Assembly (NCBI GenBank): GCA_017515595.1
Contig: JAFWFL010000105.1
Span: 1-52,492 of the forward strand
Reading direction: 5' to 3'
From: Coriobacteriales bacterium
GTDB taxonomy: Bacteria > Actinomycetota > Coriobacteriia > Coriobacteriales > UMGS124
DNA length: 52,492 bases
Shown here: piece after piece, positions 44,976-52,186 of the stretch
Layout of the letters: every line of letters starts with the position of its first letter
Numbering within the stretch: the stretch's first letter is position 1
Made by a program: the position numbers and the translations under genes
Notes under the pieces: generated by a model
The model's input: only the letters and a program-made list of their open reading frames with translations
Databases searched by the model: none
Told to the model about the DNA's origin: nothing

Positions 44976-47804
44976 TTATCCTTCCTTGCTGGTAATTTGG
45001 GCATAGAGCTTGAATAGGTGGGCAACAATCTTCTCCTCATCGCCGCCAAAGTTAACACCATAAGCAGTCTCGACCGCAGCATCAAGTGCCTTGTGTGCAT
45101 TGAGAAGATCGGCAGGCATCTTGTTGGGATCATAAAGAGTTGCAAGAGTCTCACCGGGATGGTTCTCCCGCGCGTTAAGCACAGCTTGCGCACAAGATTC
45201 TATATGCTCTCGTTGTTCAGAAGAAATGCACTGTTCAACCGGTGTTGTAGCATGAATCTCTCCTGTTGCAAGATCAATAACTCCCGGCCAAACAAAATTG
45301 TTGTAGACAATGGTATTTGAATAGCTATAGTCACTTTTCAAACGACCGGCAACAATGCGAATCCAGGCATTATGAAATTGACTTTCGAGTATACCAAATT
45401 CATATAAACCCGCATCCGAAATAAAGAACAATTTATCCCCCGGAATCATACCATTCGTGACAAATCCCATAGGAACATACACACGTCTGCCTGACGATAC
45501 TTTTGGTACAGCAATATAACTCTGTCCCTGCGGTGGGCGAACCTCATCAAACAACCACGGAGTTTCTGCTTTTCTCCGTGTAGCTTCCTTTTTGCTTGCA
45601 AGTCTCATTTCCCGCACTTGTTCAACACGTTCGCAAACAGGTGGCATAGATTCGAGCTCTTCTTTGGTAATTCCCACAAGCCAAAGACAATAGCGGTCAT
45701 TGCCGTTAATAAATTCTGCTCCCATTGAGAACGGTTTGATCCATTCTTCTGATTTTGGACACTTAGAAATTAATTCTAATCTACCCTCTGGCTCTAAAAT
45801 CAGATTTTGACCATCACTTGGTTTTCCACCTGCTGTCATTGGTAATACGTTGCAGATTGGCACCGTTCTACGCTCAAGCGAAATGTTTGATTTGTCTTCC
45901 AGATATCCGTTAATGTTGGTTGGCGCCAGCGTGGTACTATCTTCCAAGAATATCGTTTTAGGAATACCAACTTCGCGTGAAAAGCCTACAATAATGCAGT
46001 GTACATGTGCCTGGTCAGACGCTTCGTTATTCCACACAAAAGTACGCCATGCAAAATCAATATGATTGCCTTCTGCAAACATGCGATCCCATATAGGTTT
46101 AACTTGCTGGCCTTGACAAATGGAATTGGTCGAAACAAATGCGGTCCGAATATGATAACCTCTCGAATACTCAGATGCTTTCGCATACCAGCATGCAACA
46201 TAATCTACCGTACTTACATTTCCGAATATTGTTGCCCGGTCACACTTTTGATCCTCATTAAGATTCGCATATCCCAAAAATGGCGGATTTCCAATCACAT
46301 AACTGCACTTCTCGGCTGGGAGAACGTCATTCCAATCTATCCTCAGCGCATTGCCTTCATGGATATTACTGTTGGTTTTAAGCGGGAGCGGGTCTATCCA
46401 CATGCTGAGAATTTCGCGGGTTTGGTCAAGCATTTGGAGTTCTGCTATCCATAGAGCAGTTTTAGCAACTTCAACGGCAAAATCGTTAATCTCAATGCCA
46501 TAGAACTGGTCAATACTCACCTGAATAGGATCAAGCAAACCCATAACCAACTGGTCTCCATAGAGATCTTCCAATACGCGGTTCTCAAGCTTGCGCAGCG
46601 ATATGTATGTCTCGGTTAAGAAGTTCCCGCTGCCGCAAGCCGGGTCAAGCACTTTGATAGAAGCGAGCTTTTTGCGAAAAGCTTCGAGCTTGAATTTGCG
46701 TTCTTTCTCAATCGCTGCGCCTTCGATGGCGGTCAGTTCGTCTTTAAGCGCGTCGTAAAAGAGAGGCCCCGTAACCTTATGAATATTCTCAATGCTTGTA
46801 TAATGCATACCTCCTGCCCGGCGGGTTTCAGGGTTCAAGGTACTCTCAAATACTGCACCAAAAATGGTGGGGCTAATATCTTTCCAGTCAAACTCAGCAG
46901 ATGCTTCTTGAAGCAGGATAAAGCGTGTGTCAGCACTAAACTGCGGAATGATAATATTTGCTTCAAAAAGCCCGCCATTTACATAGGGGAACGCTGCAAG
47001 ATCAGGGTCTATATAAGGGTCACGTTCAGCAACAGGAGTCTTAAGAACTGAAAATAAATCGATAAGGGCTTGCCTCATGTGGTTAACCTGGAAGTTCTTA
47101 AGGTATGTATAAAATGCGTTTCGCTTGTGCAGAAGGCCGGCGTCTTCAGCAAAAAGCAGAAAAACTATGCGCGTGATGAGGATGTTAAGGCTGCGCTGCT
47201 CGTGTACATTGTGTTCTATGTCGTGGTATGCCTGTGAAAATGTATCATAGAGCTTGCCAACAACCTCGCCTGCGCTCACAGAAAGCTGCTTCTCGCGTTC
47301 AAGGCGGCTGTTTTCTTTTTGCGTAAAAAATGACAAACGATGATATTGCTCGGGCAGCTCATCCAGAAGGATGGTTTCGTAGTATTTCTCGGCATCTTCA
47401 CGGTCGAGATCATAGATACGAATCTCATCAAAATTACAGGTAATGATCCATTTGGGCATAACCGAGCGCGGGGTGATGTTATCTGCATACCACTTGGCCT
47501 GTTCAAAAGGCGTTACCCATCGTATATTGCCACGGCTGTCTTTACCACGCTGTTCAGGCTCATTCAAATCAATACCACGGCTTTTATTCTCAATGAGGAT
47601 TGAAAGATCTTCATAGAAGATATCTATACGGCGGCCTTTGACTTTGCGCTCAAAGTCAAGATGCTGAGTGGGGTTTACAATACCAAGAACCTGTGAACAC
47701 AATTCGATCCAAAAGCTATTTGACTCACGCTGTTCATTGCCCTCGGCTTTCTTCCAGCGCGCAACAAATTCTTTTACAGCCTTTGTTTGTTCAATAGACG
47801 CCAT
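44976..47804 (-). CDS. Type IIL (MmeI-like) restriction enzyme-adenine methyltransferase
   Basis: A 942-residue bifunctional protein. Residues ~55-80 form a PD-(D/E)xK endonuclease site (RRIDIFYEDLSILIENKSRG: D, then E-x-K). A helical spacer follows, then the N6-adenine methyltransferase with motif I DPACGSGNF (~386) and motif IV GNPPFLGYA (~506). A target-recognition region fills the rest to the C terminus (~620-942). Single-chain enzymes of this kind methylate one strand of a short asymmetric site and cut about 20 bp away. The recognition site cannot be read from the sequence. Start: ATG 47804 chosen, GTG at 47810 possible. It is followed by the DUF1016 nuclease gene. Confidence 0.85.
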   Translation of the reverse strand: MASIEQTKAVKEFVARWKKAEGNEQRESNSFWIELCSQVLGIVNPTQHLDFERKVKGRRIDIFYEDLSILIENKSRGIDLNEPEQRGKDSRGNIRWVTPFEQAKWYADNITPRSVMPKWIITCNFDEIRIYDLDREDAEKYYETILLDELPEQYHRLSFFTQKENSRLEREKQLSVSAGEVVGKLYDTFSQAYHDIEHNVHEQRSLNILITRIVFLLFAEDAGLLHKRNAFYTYLKNFQVNHMRQALIDLFSVLKTPVAERDPYIDPDLAAFPYVNGGLFEANIIIPQFSADTRFILLQEASAEFDWKDISPTIFGAVFESTLNPETRRAGGMHYTSIENIHKVTGPLFYDALKDELTAIEGAAIEKERKFKLEAFRKKLASIKVLDPACGSGNFLTETYISLRKLENRVLEDLYGDQLVMGLLDPIQVSIDQFYGIEINDFAVEVAKTALWIAELQMLDQTREILSMWIDPLPLKTNSNIHEGNALRIDWNDVLPAEKCSYVIGNPPFLGYANLNEDQKCDRATIFGNVSTVDYVACWYAKASEYSRGYHIRTAFVSTNSICQGQQVKPIWDRMFAEGNHIDFAWRTFVWNNEASDQAHVHCIIVGFSREVGIPKTIFLEDSTTLAPTNINGYLEDKSNISLERRTVPICNVLPMTAGGKPSDGQNLILEPEGRLELISKCPKSEEWIKPFSMGAEFINGNDRYCLWLVGITKEELESMPPVCERVEQVREMRLASKKEATRRKAETPWLFDEVRPPQGQSYIAVPKVSSGRRVYVPMGFVTNGMIPGDKLFFISDAGLYEFGILESQFHNAWIRIVAGRLKSDYSYSNTIVYNNFVWPGVIDLATGEIHATTPVEQCISSEQREHIESCAQAVLNARENHPGETLATLYDPNKMPADLLNAHKALDAAVETAYGVNFGGDEEKIVAHLFKLYAQITSKEG

Positions 47805-47810
47805 GTTCAC

Positions 47811-48190
47811 TCATCTCATCCGGGCTAACGTTAGCCTGCTAAGTATATCCAAGAGCAAACACTCAATTGTTGGCGTTGTCAATTGTCGCATGATAGATAC
47901 AGATCGCATACGCGATGAGTCACGAGGACGCGGGTTCTGTCTCATTGTCCAGGTAAATAGATAAGAAGTGGCCGAGAATACCTCGGTATGAAGAACTCAT
48001 TAGTACGAATTGCGACAGAATGAGTTGAACATGGCGTACCTCTTCATTTTGGCTTGCGCTGGTTTTTGGATGGTTTACTATACGTTTTGTCAAACAGGCA
48101 AGGCAAAAAACAAAAGACCTTGCGATCAATCAAAACCTATGGGAATCCAAATATCCCTTTATACCAAAAAAAACGAAAGGAAGTACTTTT
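47811..48190. other. Intergenic region with a worn REP copy
   Basis: ATGAGTCACGAGGACGCGGG near 47916 with TCTGTCTCAT is a degenerate RAYT-end sequence. A small frame at 48028-48210 (MAYLFILACAGFWMVYYTFC) lacks an RBS and overlaps the next gene, so it is not called. AAACGAAAGGAAG just before 48191 is the RBS of the di-Mop gene. Confidence 0.5.
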
Positions 48191-48619
48191 ATGAAAATCA
48201 GTGCTCGTAATCAGCTTGCCGGAACCGTTACCTCTGTTAATGAGGGTGCCGTAAATAGTATTGTCGCAATCAAGATCTCCTGTGGCTGCACCGTAAAGGC
48301 CAACATCACCAATGAGGCCATCTCTGAGCTTGGCCTTGCAGAGGGTAAGGCTGCTGTTGCCATCATTAAGGCAAGCAATGTTATGTTTGCCGCAGGTGCA
48401 GACAAGCTTCCTCTTTCTGCCCGCAACCAGTTTGTTGGCAAGATTGTTATGGTAAAGGAAGGTGCAGTAAACTGCCATGTAACTCTTGAGACCAAGAGCG
48501 GCATCCGCATCAGCGGCTCTGTTACCAATGAGGCAGTATCTGAGCTCGGTCTTGCAGAGGGTGTTGAGGCTGTAGCCTTCTTTAAGTCAACCGACGTTAT
48601 GGTTGGCATCGAGGAGTAA
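48191..48619 (+). CDS. Di-Mop molybdate/molybdopterin-binding protein
   Basis: A 142-residue protein of two tandem Mop (TOBE-like) domains. Domain 1, ~2-66: KISARNQLAGTVTSVNEGAV and ANITNEAISELGLAEGKAAV. Domain 2, ~75-138: LSARNQFVGKIVMVKEGAVN and GSVTNEAVSELGLAEGVEAV. Such proteins form ring oligomers that store molybdate in the cytoplasm. This fits a genome that makes molybdoenzymes such as that at 36432, although no mod transport gene is near. Strong terminator downstream. Confidence 0.92.
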   Translation: MKISARNQLAGTVTSVNEGAVNSIVAIKISCGCTVKANITNEAISELGLAEGKAAVAIIKASNVMFAAGADKLPLSARNQFVGKIVMVKEGAVNCHVTLETKSGIRISGSVTNEAVSELGLAEGVEAVAFFKSTDVMVGIEE

Positions 48620-48668
48620 GTTCCTGCGAGGGCTTCTCGGCAATAAAAGCTTAAACAAGTACCATTTT

Positions 48669-48712
48669 AAAGCCACCTGTACTTTCCAATTGTGATAAGT
48701 ACGGGTGGCTTT
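48669..48712 (+). terminator. Rho-independent-like terminator after the di-Mop gene
   Basis: AAAGCCACCTGTACT pairs with AGTACGGGTGGCTTT (one G-T) around a 14-nt loop. The T-run is short (TTTAT). Confidence 0.7.
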
Positions 48713-48899
48713 ATGCCGAAAGACTGACTCATGACACATTGCACTTAATAACTTGGATAAATCAGGCTAAAAACTCTGGACTTTACTGTGCGCTTAAGAG
48801 GTTGGAAAGCTCTTGTTACAATCTGGCCACCCATCTGTGAATCGCATAGGCGCATCAGCGAGGCATAAGCGAGCAAAAAATCGATTACACAGAACCTGC

Positions 48900-49026
48900 A
48901 ATTGAATTATTCCAGTTTGGGTATAATACAAGTTGACGGAAGCCCGTTTCTCGTTAATGGATCACGGGTGACGCCGGTTTTGGCTGGCCGCTAGTTCTCT
49001 CGCGAAGGACTAGCGGTTTTTCTTTT
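48900..49026 (+). ncRNA. Candidate small RNA: TATAAT promoter, ~90-nt folded transcript and terminator
   Basis: A perfect TATAAT lies at 48922-48927 with TTGAAT-like sequence upstream. From about 48934 the DNA can fold CCCGT with ACGGG (48952-48969) and ends in a strong hairpin CCGCTAGT/ACTAGCGG (48988-49016) followed by TTTTTCTTTTT. No open frame fits between. It lies 170 bp before the first CRISPR-like repeat. Function unknown. Confidence 0.35.
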
Positions 49027-49178
49027 TCAGAAACCACCTCCTCCGGGTCCTCCGACGGCACTTTGTACTTGTACCAGTATCTTTTAAACGTTGACCGGAA
49101 TAGCTCCCGGTGATGTTCAGCGAACTCTATGATTGTACATAAAGCCGCTGTAACTTCTAAGACAACTAGGATACCCAT
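48954..49178 (-). CDS. Hypothetical small membrane-protein frame (doubtful)
   Basis: A 74-residue frame with one hydrophobic segment (ILVVLEVTAALCTIIEFAEH) followed by a basic tail. It has no good RBS, its start is only 20 bp from repeat R1, and its 3' half overlaps a plus-strand terminator, so the frame may be a relic or chance. If real it would be a single-pass membrane protein transcribed away from the cassette array. Confidence 0.3.
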   Translation of the reverse strand: MGILVVLEVTAALCTIIEFAEHHRELFRSTFKRYWYKYKVPSEDPEEVVSEKEKPLVLRERTSGQPKPASPVIH

Positions 49179-49197
49179 AGGTCATGGGATGCATGCC

Positions 49198-49226
49198 CTG
49201 CTCCCCGCACGTGCGGGGATGATCCC
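49198..49226. repeat. CRISPR type I-E-like repeat R1
   Basis: 29 nt: CTGCTC, the palindrome CCCCGCACGTGCGGGG, then ATGATCC(C). It has the length and form of actinobacterial type I-E repeats. It is in frame with the toxin fragment that follows (LLPARAGMIP). Confidence 0.88.
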
Positions 49227-49470
49227 CCAAGGAATGAGTATCTCAGCTTTGGAACATGAACTGGATCATTTTATGTTTGATAAAGAACATGAGTTTCCTG
49301 GTATGGTTTATCTACTTGAGCCAGATGTGCATATCAGTATGGAACAGCGCGCTTATGGGATCGAGATTGAGAAAGCTCTTAATGCAGGGTATAATGAGTT
49401 AGCAGAAAAGCTGAAGGAAAATCTCTTAAAAGAGGAGGCAAGTATTAATGACGATTTTGGAAGTGATTGA
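49198..49470 (+). CDS. Orphan toxin C-terminal fragment 1 with HExxH motif
   Basis: The frame runs from repeat R1 to a stop at 49470. The toxin part reads GMSISALEHELDHFMFDKEH, EFPGMVYLLEPDVHISMEQR and AYGIEIEKALNAGYNELAEK. HELDH is an HExxH zinc-metallopeptidase-type motif, and the ERAY-like segment occurs again in fragment 2. No signal, delivery domain or start with RBS precedes it, so it looks like the C-terminal module of a polymorphic toxin without its body. It is followed, with overlap, by a small immunity-like gene. A possible start codon upstream (49129) gives a read-through frame over R1, which I do not trust. Confidence 0.6.
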   Translation: MLPARAGMIPQGMSISALEHELDHFMFDKEHEFPGMVYLLEPDVHISMEQRAYGIEIEKALNAGYNELAEKLKENLLKEEASINDDFGSD

Positions 49471-49687
49471 AACTATGCAAGATAAGGATATTGCGCGCTA
49501 TCTCGAAAGCGATTCTAGAAGGGACAAAGTCGTTGCGCTCGCTGCATTATGGGATAATATGTTTGATGCTCATTTATTTGTTGATGAGCTTAATGATATG
49601 ACATCAGATCAATCACCGGCTTGGTTTGGAGCAACAATAGGAAATATTGCAACTGATTTGCTCGACAGGATTAAAGTTGAAAATTGA
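49448..49687 (+). CDS. Immunity-like protein 1
   Basis: A 79-residue acidic, helical protein (MTILEVIETMQDKDIARYLE, then ALWDNMFDAHLFVDELNDMT). It overlaps the end of toxin fragment 1 by 23 bp, and GAGGAGG lies before its ATG inside the toxin frame. Size, charge and position fit an immunity protein. Its layout resembles immunity-like protein 2 (helix, AALWDN/MGYLLED, hydrophobic core, DLL), so the two may be distant paralogues. It ends 7 bp before repeat R2. Confidence 0.65.
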   Translation: MTILEVIETMQDKDIARYLESDSRRDKVVALAALWDNMFDAHLFVDELNDMTSDQSPAWFGATIGNIATDLLDRIKVEN

Positions 49688-49694
49688 TGATGAA

Positions 49695-49723
49695 CTGCTC
49701 CCTGCACGTGCGGGGATGATCCC
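49695..49723. repeat. CRISPR type I-E-like repeat R2
   Basis: Same as R1 with one visible change (CCCTGCACGTG for CCCCGCACGTG). It starts 497 bp after the start of R1. In frame with toxin fragment 2. Confidence 0.88.
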
Positions 49724-49859
49724 CGTTTGGGATGATATGGAACGAAGGGCTTATGGGATTGAGATTGAACTTGCAAAACAATATGGTTATAATGATTTAG
49801 TTGATAGATTGGAAGTAAACTTGAGAGAGGAGTTGAATCAGCGTCATGGCAGAACGTAG
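49695..49859 (+). CDS. Orphan toxin C-terminal fragment 2 (short)
   Basis: After the repeat the frame reads VWDDMERRAYGIEIELAKQY and GYNDLVDRLEVNLREELNQR, a clear paralogue of the last 45 residues of fragment 1. The HExxH part is missing, so this piece was cut further downstream and cannot be an active enzyme. An ATG (49734) exists without a good RBS. It overlaps the next small gene by 14 bp. Confidence 0.6.
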   Translation: MLPARAGMIPVWDDMERRAYGIEIELAKQYGYNDLVDRLEVNLREELNQRHGRT

Positions 49860-50130
49860 TATACACGGTTTTTCTACTGATGAGATTAAGAATCTGCTAG
49901 TAAGTGATATACCTGTGGATCGCATGTCAGCAATGGGTTATCTGCTTGAAGATGATCAACCTCTCGATGACTTTGTTGACTTAATTGTTCCGCTTAAACA
50001 GAGTGAAACTCTGGGAGTATTTGGCATGACAGAAGGAGATATTGCTGCGTTACTGTTGGCAGCAAAAGAAGTCGAGCCATATAATGGAACTAATCAGATT
50101 GTATTGCATCAACTCGAACTTATTTCATAG
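49846..50130 (+). CDS. Immunity-like protein 2
   Basis: A 94-residue acidic protein (FSTDEIKNLLVSDIPVDRMS, AMGYLLEDDQPLDDFVDLIV, FGMTEGDIAALLLAAKEVEP). It starts inside the toxin fragment 2 frame, as immunity 1 does. Probable antitoxin or immunity partner for the family of toxin fragments 1 and 2. Function inferred from position and size only. Confidence 0.65.
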   Translation: MAERSIHGFSTDEIKNLLVSDIPVDRMSAMGYLLEDDQPLDDFVDLIVPLKQSETLGVFGMTEGDIAALLLAAKEVEPYNGTNQIVLHQLELIS

Positions 50131-50144
50131 CTATGAGGTGCAGT

Positions 50145-50616
50145 TTGAAGCGTGATATTGATTTGGTGCGCTTTATTCTGATTGAAACAGAGAAAGCGGA
50201 CATTCCTCTTGAGTTAGATCGTTTTGTAACTGATGAATGGCCGTTACCTCTAGTTGGTTATCATGTCGAACTTATGATTGTCCATAATCTTATCGATGCG
50301 ACAGTAACAAAAGATTGGAATGATGTGGTTATTCGAGGTAAACTGCTCCCCGCACGTGCGGGGATGATCCCGCTTCATCAATACAGGTAAAGAACAGTTA
50401 ATACGGTTCATTGACGAATTAGAGGAATGCGGTAGTATCACAGTCGAAATGTTTGGTGACAACGACTACACCATTCATTTCAAAAGTGCCGCATTATCAG
50501 CTGTAAGAGATTGGCGGCTGAAAATCTTTACGTCGATTGCAGATCATGTATTCCAGCTGCTTATTGGTACATCCGGTGGAATTGTAGTTTTGCTCATAAG
50601 CAAGCTTATCCAATAA
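50145..50616 (+). pseudogene. DUF2513-like gene split by repeat R3
   Basis: From a TTG at 50145 (AGGTG upstream) the protein starts KRDIDLVRFILIETEKADIP and has LPLVGYHVELMIVHNLIDAT, matching DUF2513, a family of small winged-helix-like proteins in phage and defence regions. At 50342 it meets R3 and soon stops (TAA at 50388). If the 28 nt 50343-50370 are left out, the frame continues RGK-RFINTGKEQLIRF to IDELEECGSITVEMFGDNDY and a hydrophobic tail (HVFQLLIGTSGGIVVLLISK), 147 residues in all. So the repeat has entered an intact gene, or joins two gene parts that fit by chance. Confidence 0.7.
50343..50371. repeat. CRISPR type I-E-like repeat R3
   Basis: Identical to R1 over 29 nt. It lies inside the DUF2513-like gene, 648 bp after R2. 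No target-site duplication is visible next to it (flanks GAGGTAAA and GCTTCATC). Confidence 0.9.
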
Positions 50617-50693
50617 GCAGCCACAGAACACAATACGTGATAACAAAACCAGCAGCCACATAAGCAATATCGACAAGACAATCGCAAAGGCTC

Positions 50694-50912
50694 TTATATT
50701 TCGATGATTTCATCAATTAAATCTTTTTCGAATCTAGAACAAATGTAAGAGTACAACTCTGGACGAATATCATGTATAAGTTTTACTAGAGATGGATTTG
50801 ATTGAAAATATTCCAATACATCCTCATCACTATACTCATCAAAATGTATAATCGGCTGATCGTATTGATCAGCGTCCAATGGTCTTTGTAATACTTCAAT
50901 CAATCGAATCAC
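50694..50912 (-). CDS. Immunity-like protein 3
   Basis: A 72-residue acidic protein (MIRLIEVLQRPLDADQYDQP, DEYSDEDVLEYFQSNPSLVK). Its GTG start overlaps the stop of the JAB toxin fragment by four bases (GTGA), which couples their translation. Size and position fit an immunity protein for toxin fragment 3. Confidence 0.65.
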   Translation of the reverse strand: MIRLIEVLQRPLDADQYDQPIIHFDEYSDEDVLEYFQSNPSLVKLIHDIRPELYSYICSRFEKDLIDEIIEI

Positions 50913-51287
50913 CTCACCTCATAAGCTAACCCATATTCTGCATATACCTCAGTACAAACATGATCAATATCACGACCAAGATTTACACTTTCAAAGAAAA
51001 TCAAATTATTAATATTATCACATTCTTTTTCGGTGAAAACCTTGCCATTATTCTTGTAAATATACACTTGTCCATTATACCCCGCAATCACGCTAACACT
51101 ATAATCATTTTCAGCTGCTTTCGAAAAATCATCAAGACTCGGTGGCGTACCATTAGGATGATTTTGAATAGCTACTATTCTTGACTGCCCCTTTCTTTCA
51201 GCAATAAAAGCCCTTATTTCATCATTATAATTTATGCCATAAGGAATACTACAATCAACACTTATAGATTCTCCAGTAACAATATCT
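50909..51287 (-). CDS. Orphan toxin C-terminal fragment 3 with JAB/MPN-like domain
   Basis: Read from repeat R4 on the minus strand: SRDIVTGESISVDCSIPYGI, NYNDEIRAFIAERKGQSRIV, then AIQNHPNGTPPSLDDFSKAA. The HPNGTPPSLDD segment is like the H-x-(H/N)P-x-G...S...D metal-site block of RadC/JAB metalloprotease domains, which occur in polymorphic toxins. It ends YAEYGLAYEVR. There is no start with an RBS; the nearest GTG (51091) would skip the motif. Promoterless module fragment coupled to immunity-like protein 3. Confidence 0.65.
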
Positions 51288-51315
51288 CTGCTCCCCGCAC
51301 GTGCGGGGATGATCC
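51288..51315. repeat. CRISPR type I-E-like repeat R4
   Basis: Identical to R1 for 28 nt, then A instead of C. It starts 945 bp after R3. Its core is a palindrome, so on the minus strand it is in frame with toxin fragment 3 as PARAGSR. Confidence 0.9.
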
Positions 51316-51410
51316 ATCACGCCCATCTGTGATCTCATTCCAATTAGCGTTCTTAACAGGATCGCAACACACCCGTGCAGGCTTTTCAGCTGGCATGATT
51401 AGCTTCTAAA

Positions 51411-51434
51411 ACAAAAAACCGCCCGTAGGCGGTT
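51411..51434 (-). terminator. Terminator directly after the tRNA-like sequence
   Basis: On the minus strand AACCGCC and GGCGGTT form a stem with a 4-nt loop, followed by TTTTTT. Confidence 0.75.
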
Positions 51435-51436
51435 GT

Positions 51437-51502
51437 GTAAGCGTCCGGATCTGAACCGGAGTCTCCTCTAACAAGGGCACTCCACTCTATGCTACTGCTT
51501 AC
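51437..51502 (-). tRNA. tRNA-like element with a shortened anticodon arm (probably not a working tRNA)
   Basis: On the minus strand: acceptor GTAAGC with GCTTAC (plus a bulged A), T8-A9, D-arm GCAT-AGAGTGGA-GTGC, then a 12-nt hairpin CCTTGTTAGAGG where a 17-nt anticodon arm is expected, and a good T-arm TCCGG-TTCAGAT-CCGGA. Total 66 nt. A terminator follows within 3 nt. It may be a degenerate tRNA, a tRNA mimic, or an old attachment site in the toxin cassette. Confidence 0.4.
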
Positions 51503-51573
51503 GCTTGTTATTTTCCCACTATTTTAACATCCGGTCAATTAGTCTGTCTTGTATGCATGATAAACCTCGTGAA

Positions 51574-51828
51574 TTAGATTTCTCCTTTGGATAAGATATC
51601 ACCGACATCCTCTGCACTTGCATCTAGATGAAAAAAGATGGCAGGAGAATAATTTAAAGCTACCATATCTGCTTTCCTGATAACTATGGGGCTTTTGGTT
51701 CCACCCGTGTGCTCGATACCATCATCATAACCAAACACATAGTAATCTTTATACTCTTCATAGTAATTTATTTTATGGGGATATTTCTCTGTTGCTACTT
51801 TTAATGCCTCGTTAAAAGACGATTCCAT
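51574..51828 (-). CDS. Immunity-like protein 4
   Basis: An 84-residue protein (MESSFNEALKVATEKYPHKI, YKDYYVFGYDDGIEHTGGTK, SPIVIRKADMVALNYSPAIF) resembling small papain-toxin immunity proteins in layout (YxDYYVF...GG...PIVIRK). It starts 4 bp after the natural stop of toxin fragment 4, as expected for a toxin-immunity pair. The tRNA-like element follows 70 bp downstream. Confidence 0.65.
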   Translation of the reverse strand: MESSFNEALKVATEKYPHKINYYEEYKDYYVFGYDDGIEHTGGTKSPIVIRKADMVALNYSPAIFFHLDASAEDVGDILSKGEI

Positions 51829-51831
51829 AAA

Positions 51832-52186
51832 TTACACCTTCTGTCTTGTAAATGCATTCCTTGCATAATCAGTAAACTGTTGGTTATCAATACGTACCGG
51901 AACAGCTCTGCTTACACTTGTAAGGTTCAATTTATTATAGCGCTTATTGGATTGCGGGTCTATGTATACAATTTAGCCTCGTATGTTTTCTGCTATAAAC
52001 GCATGCCCATTATACCCTCTACTGACAGAAACAATAACCCTTGATTCACTGCTATACTGTTTCATTTGAGACGCAAGCTTATTAACGGATTTCCCAATAT
52101 GCGTCACTTGGGAATTTGAAAGTGCTTTGAGATAATTTTGAGAATACGGAAGCATATCTCCACCGTAAGTCGTAAGAGCAGTAACT
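51832..52186 (-). pseudogene. Orphan toxin C-terminal fragment 4 (papain-like), with a premature stop
   Basis: Read from R5 on the minus strand: SRVTALTTYGGDMLPYSQNY, LKALSNSQVTHIGKSVNKLA, VIVSVSRGYNGHAFIAENIR-G, then TAA at 51973-51975. The same frame continues IVYIDPQSNKRYNKLNLTSV to RQKV and a natural stop at 51832. NGHAF followed by YIDPQ is the His and Asp block of papain-like polymorphic toxins. One base change (AAA to TAA) explains the stop. The toxin is thus inactivated while its immunity-like gene is intact. Confidence 0.65.

Noticed and set aside
48028-48210. Small membrane-protein frame MAYLFILACAG
   Set aside because: No RBS and it overlaps the start of the well-supported di-Mop gene in another frame.
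51437-51502. Ordinary functional tRNA gene
   Set aside because: The anticodon arm is only 12 nt and the acceptor stem has a bulge, so no anticodon can be assigned.
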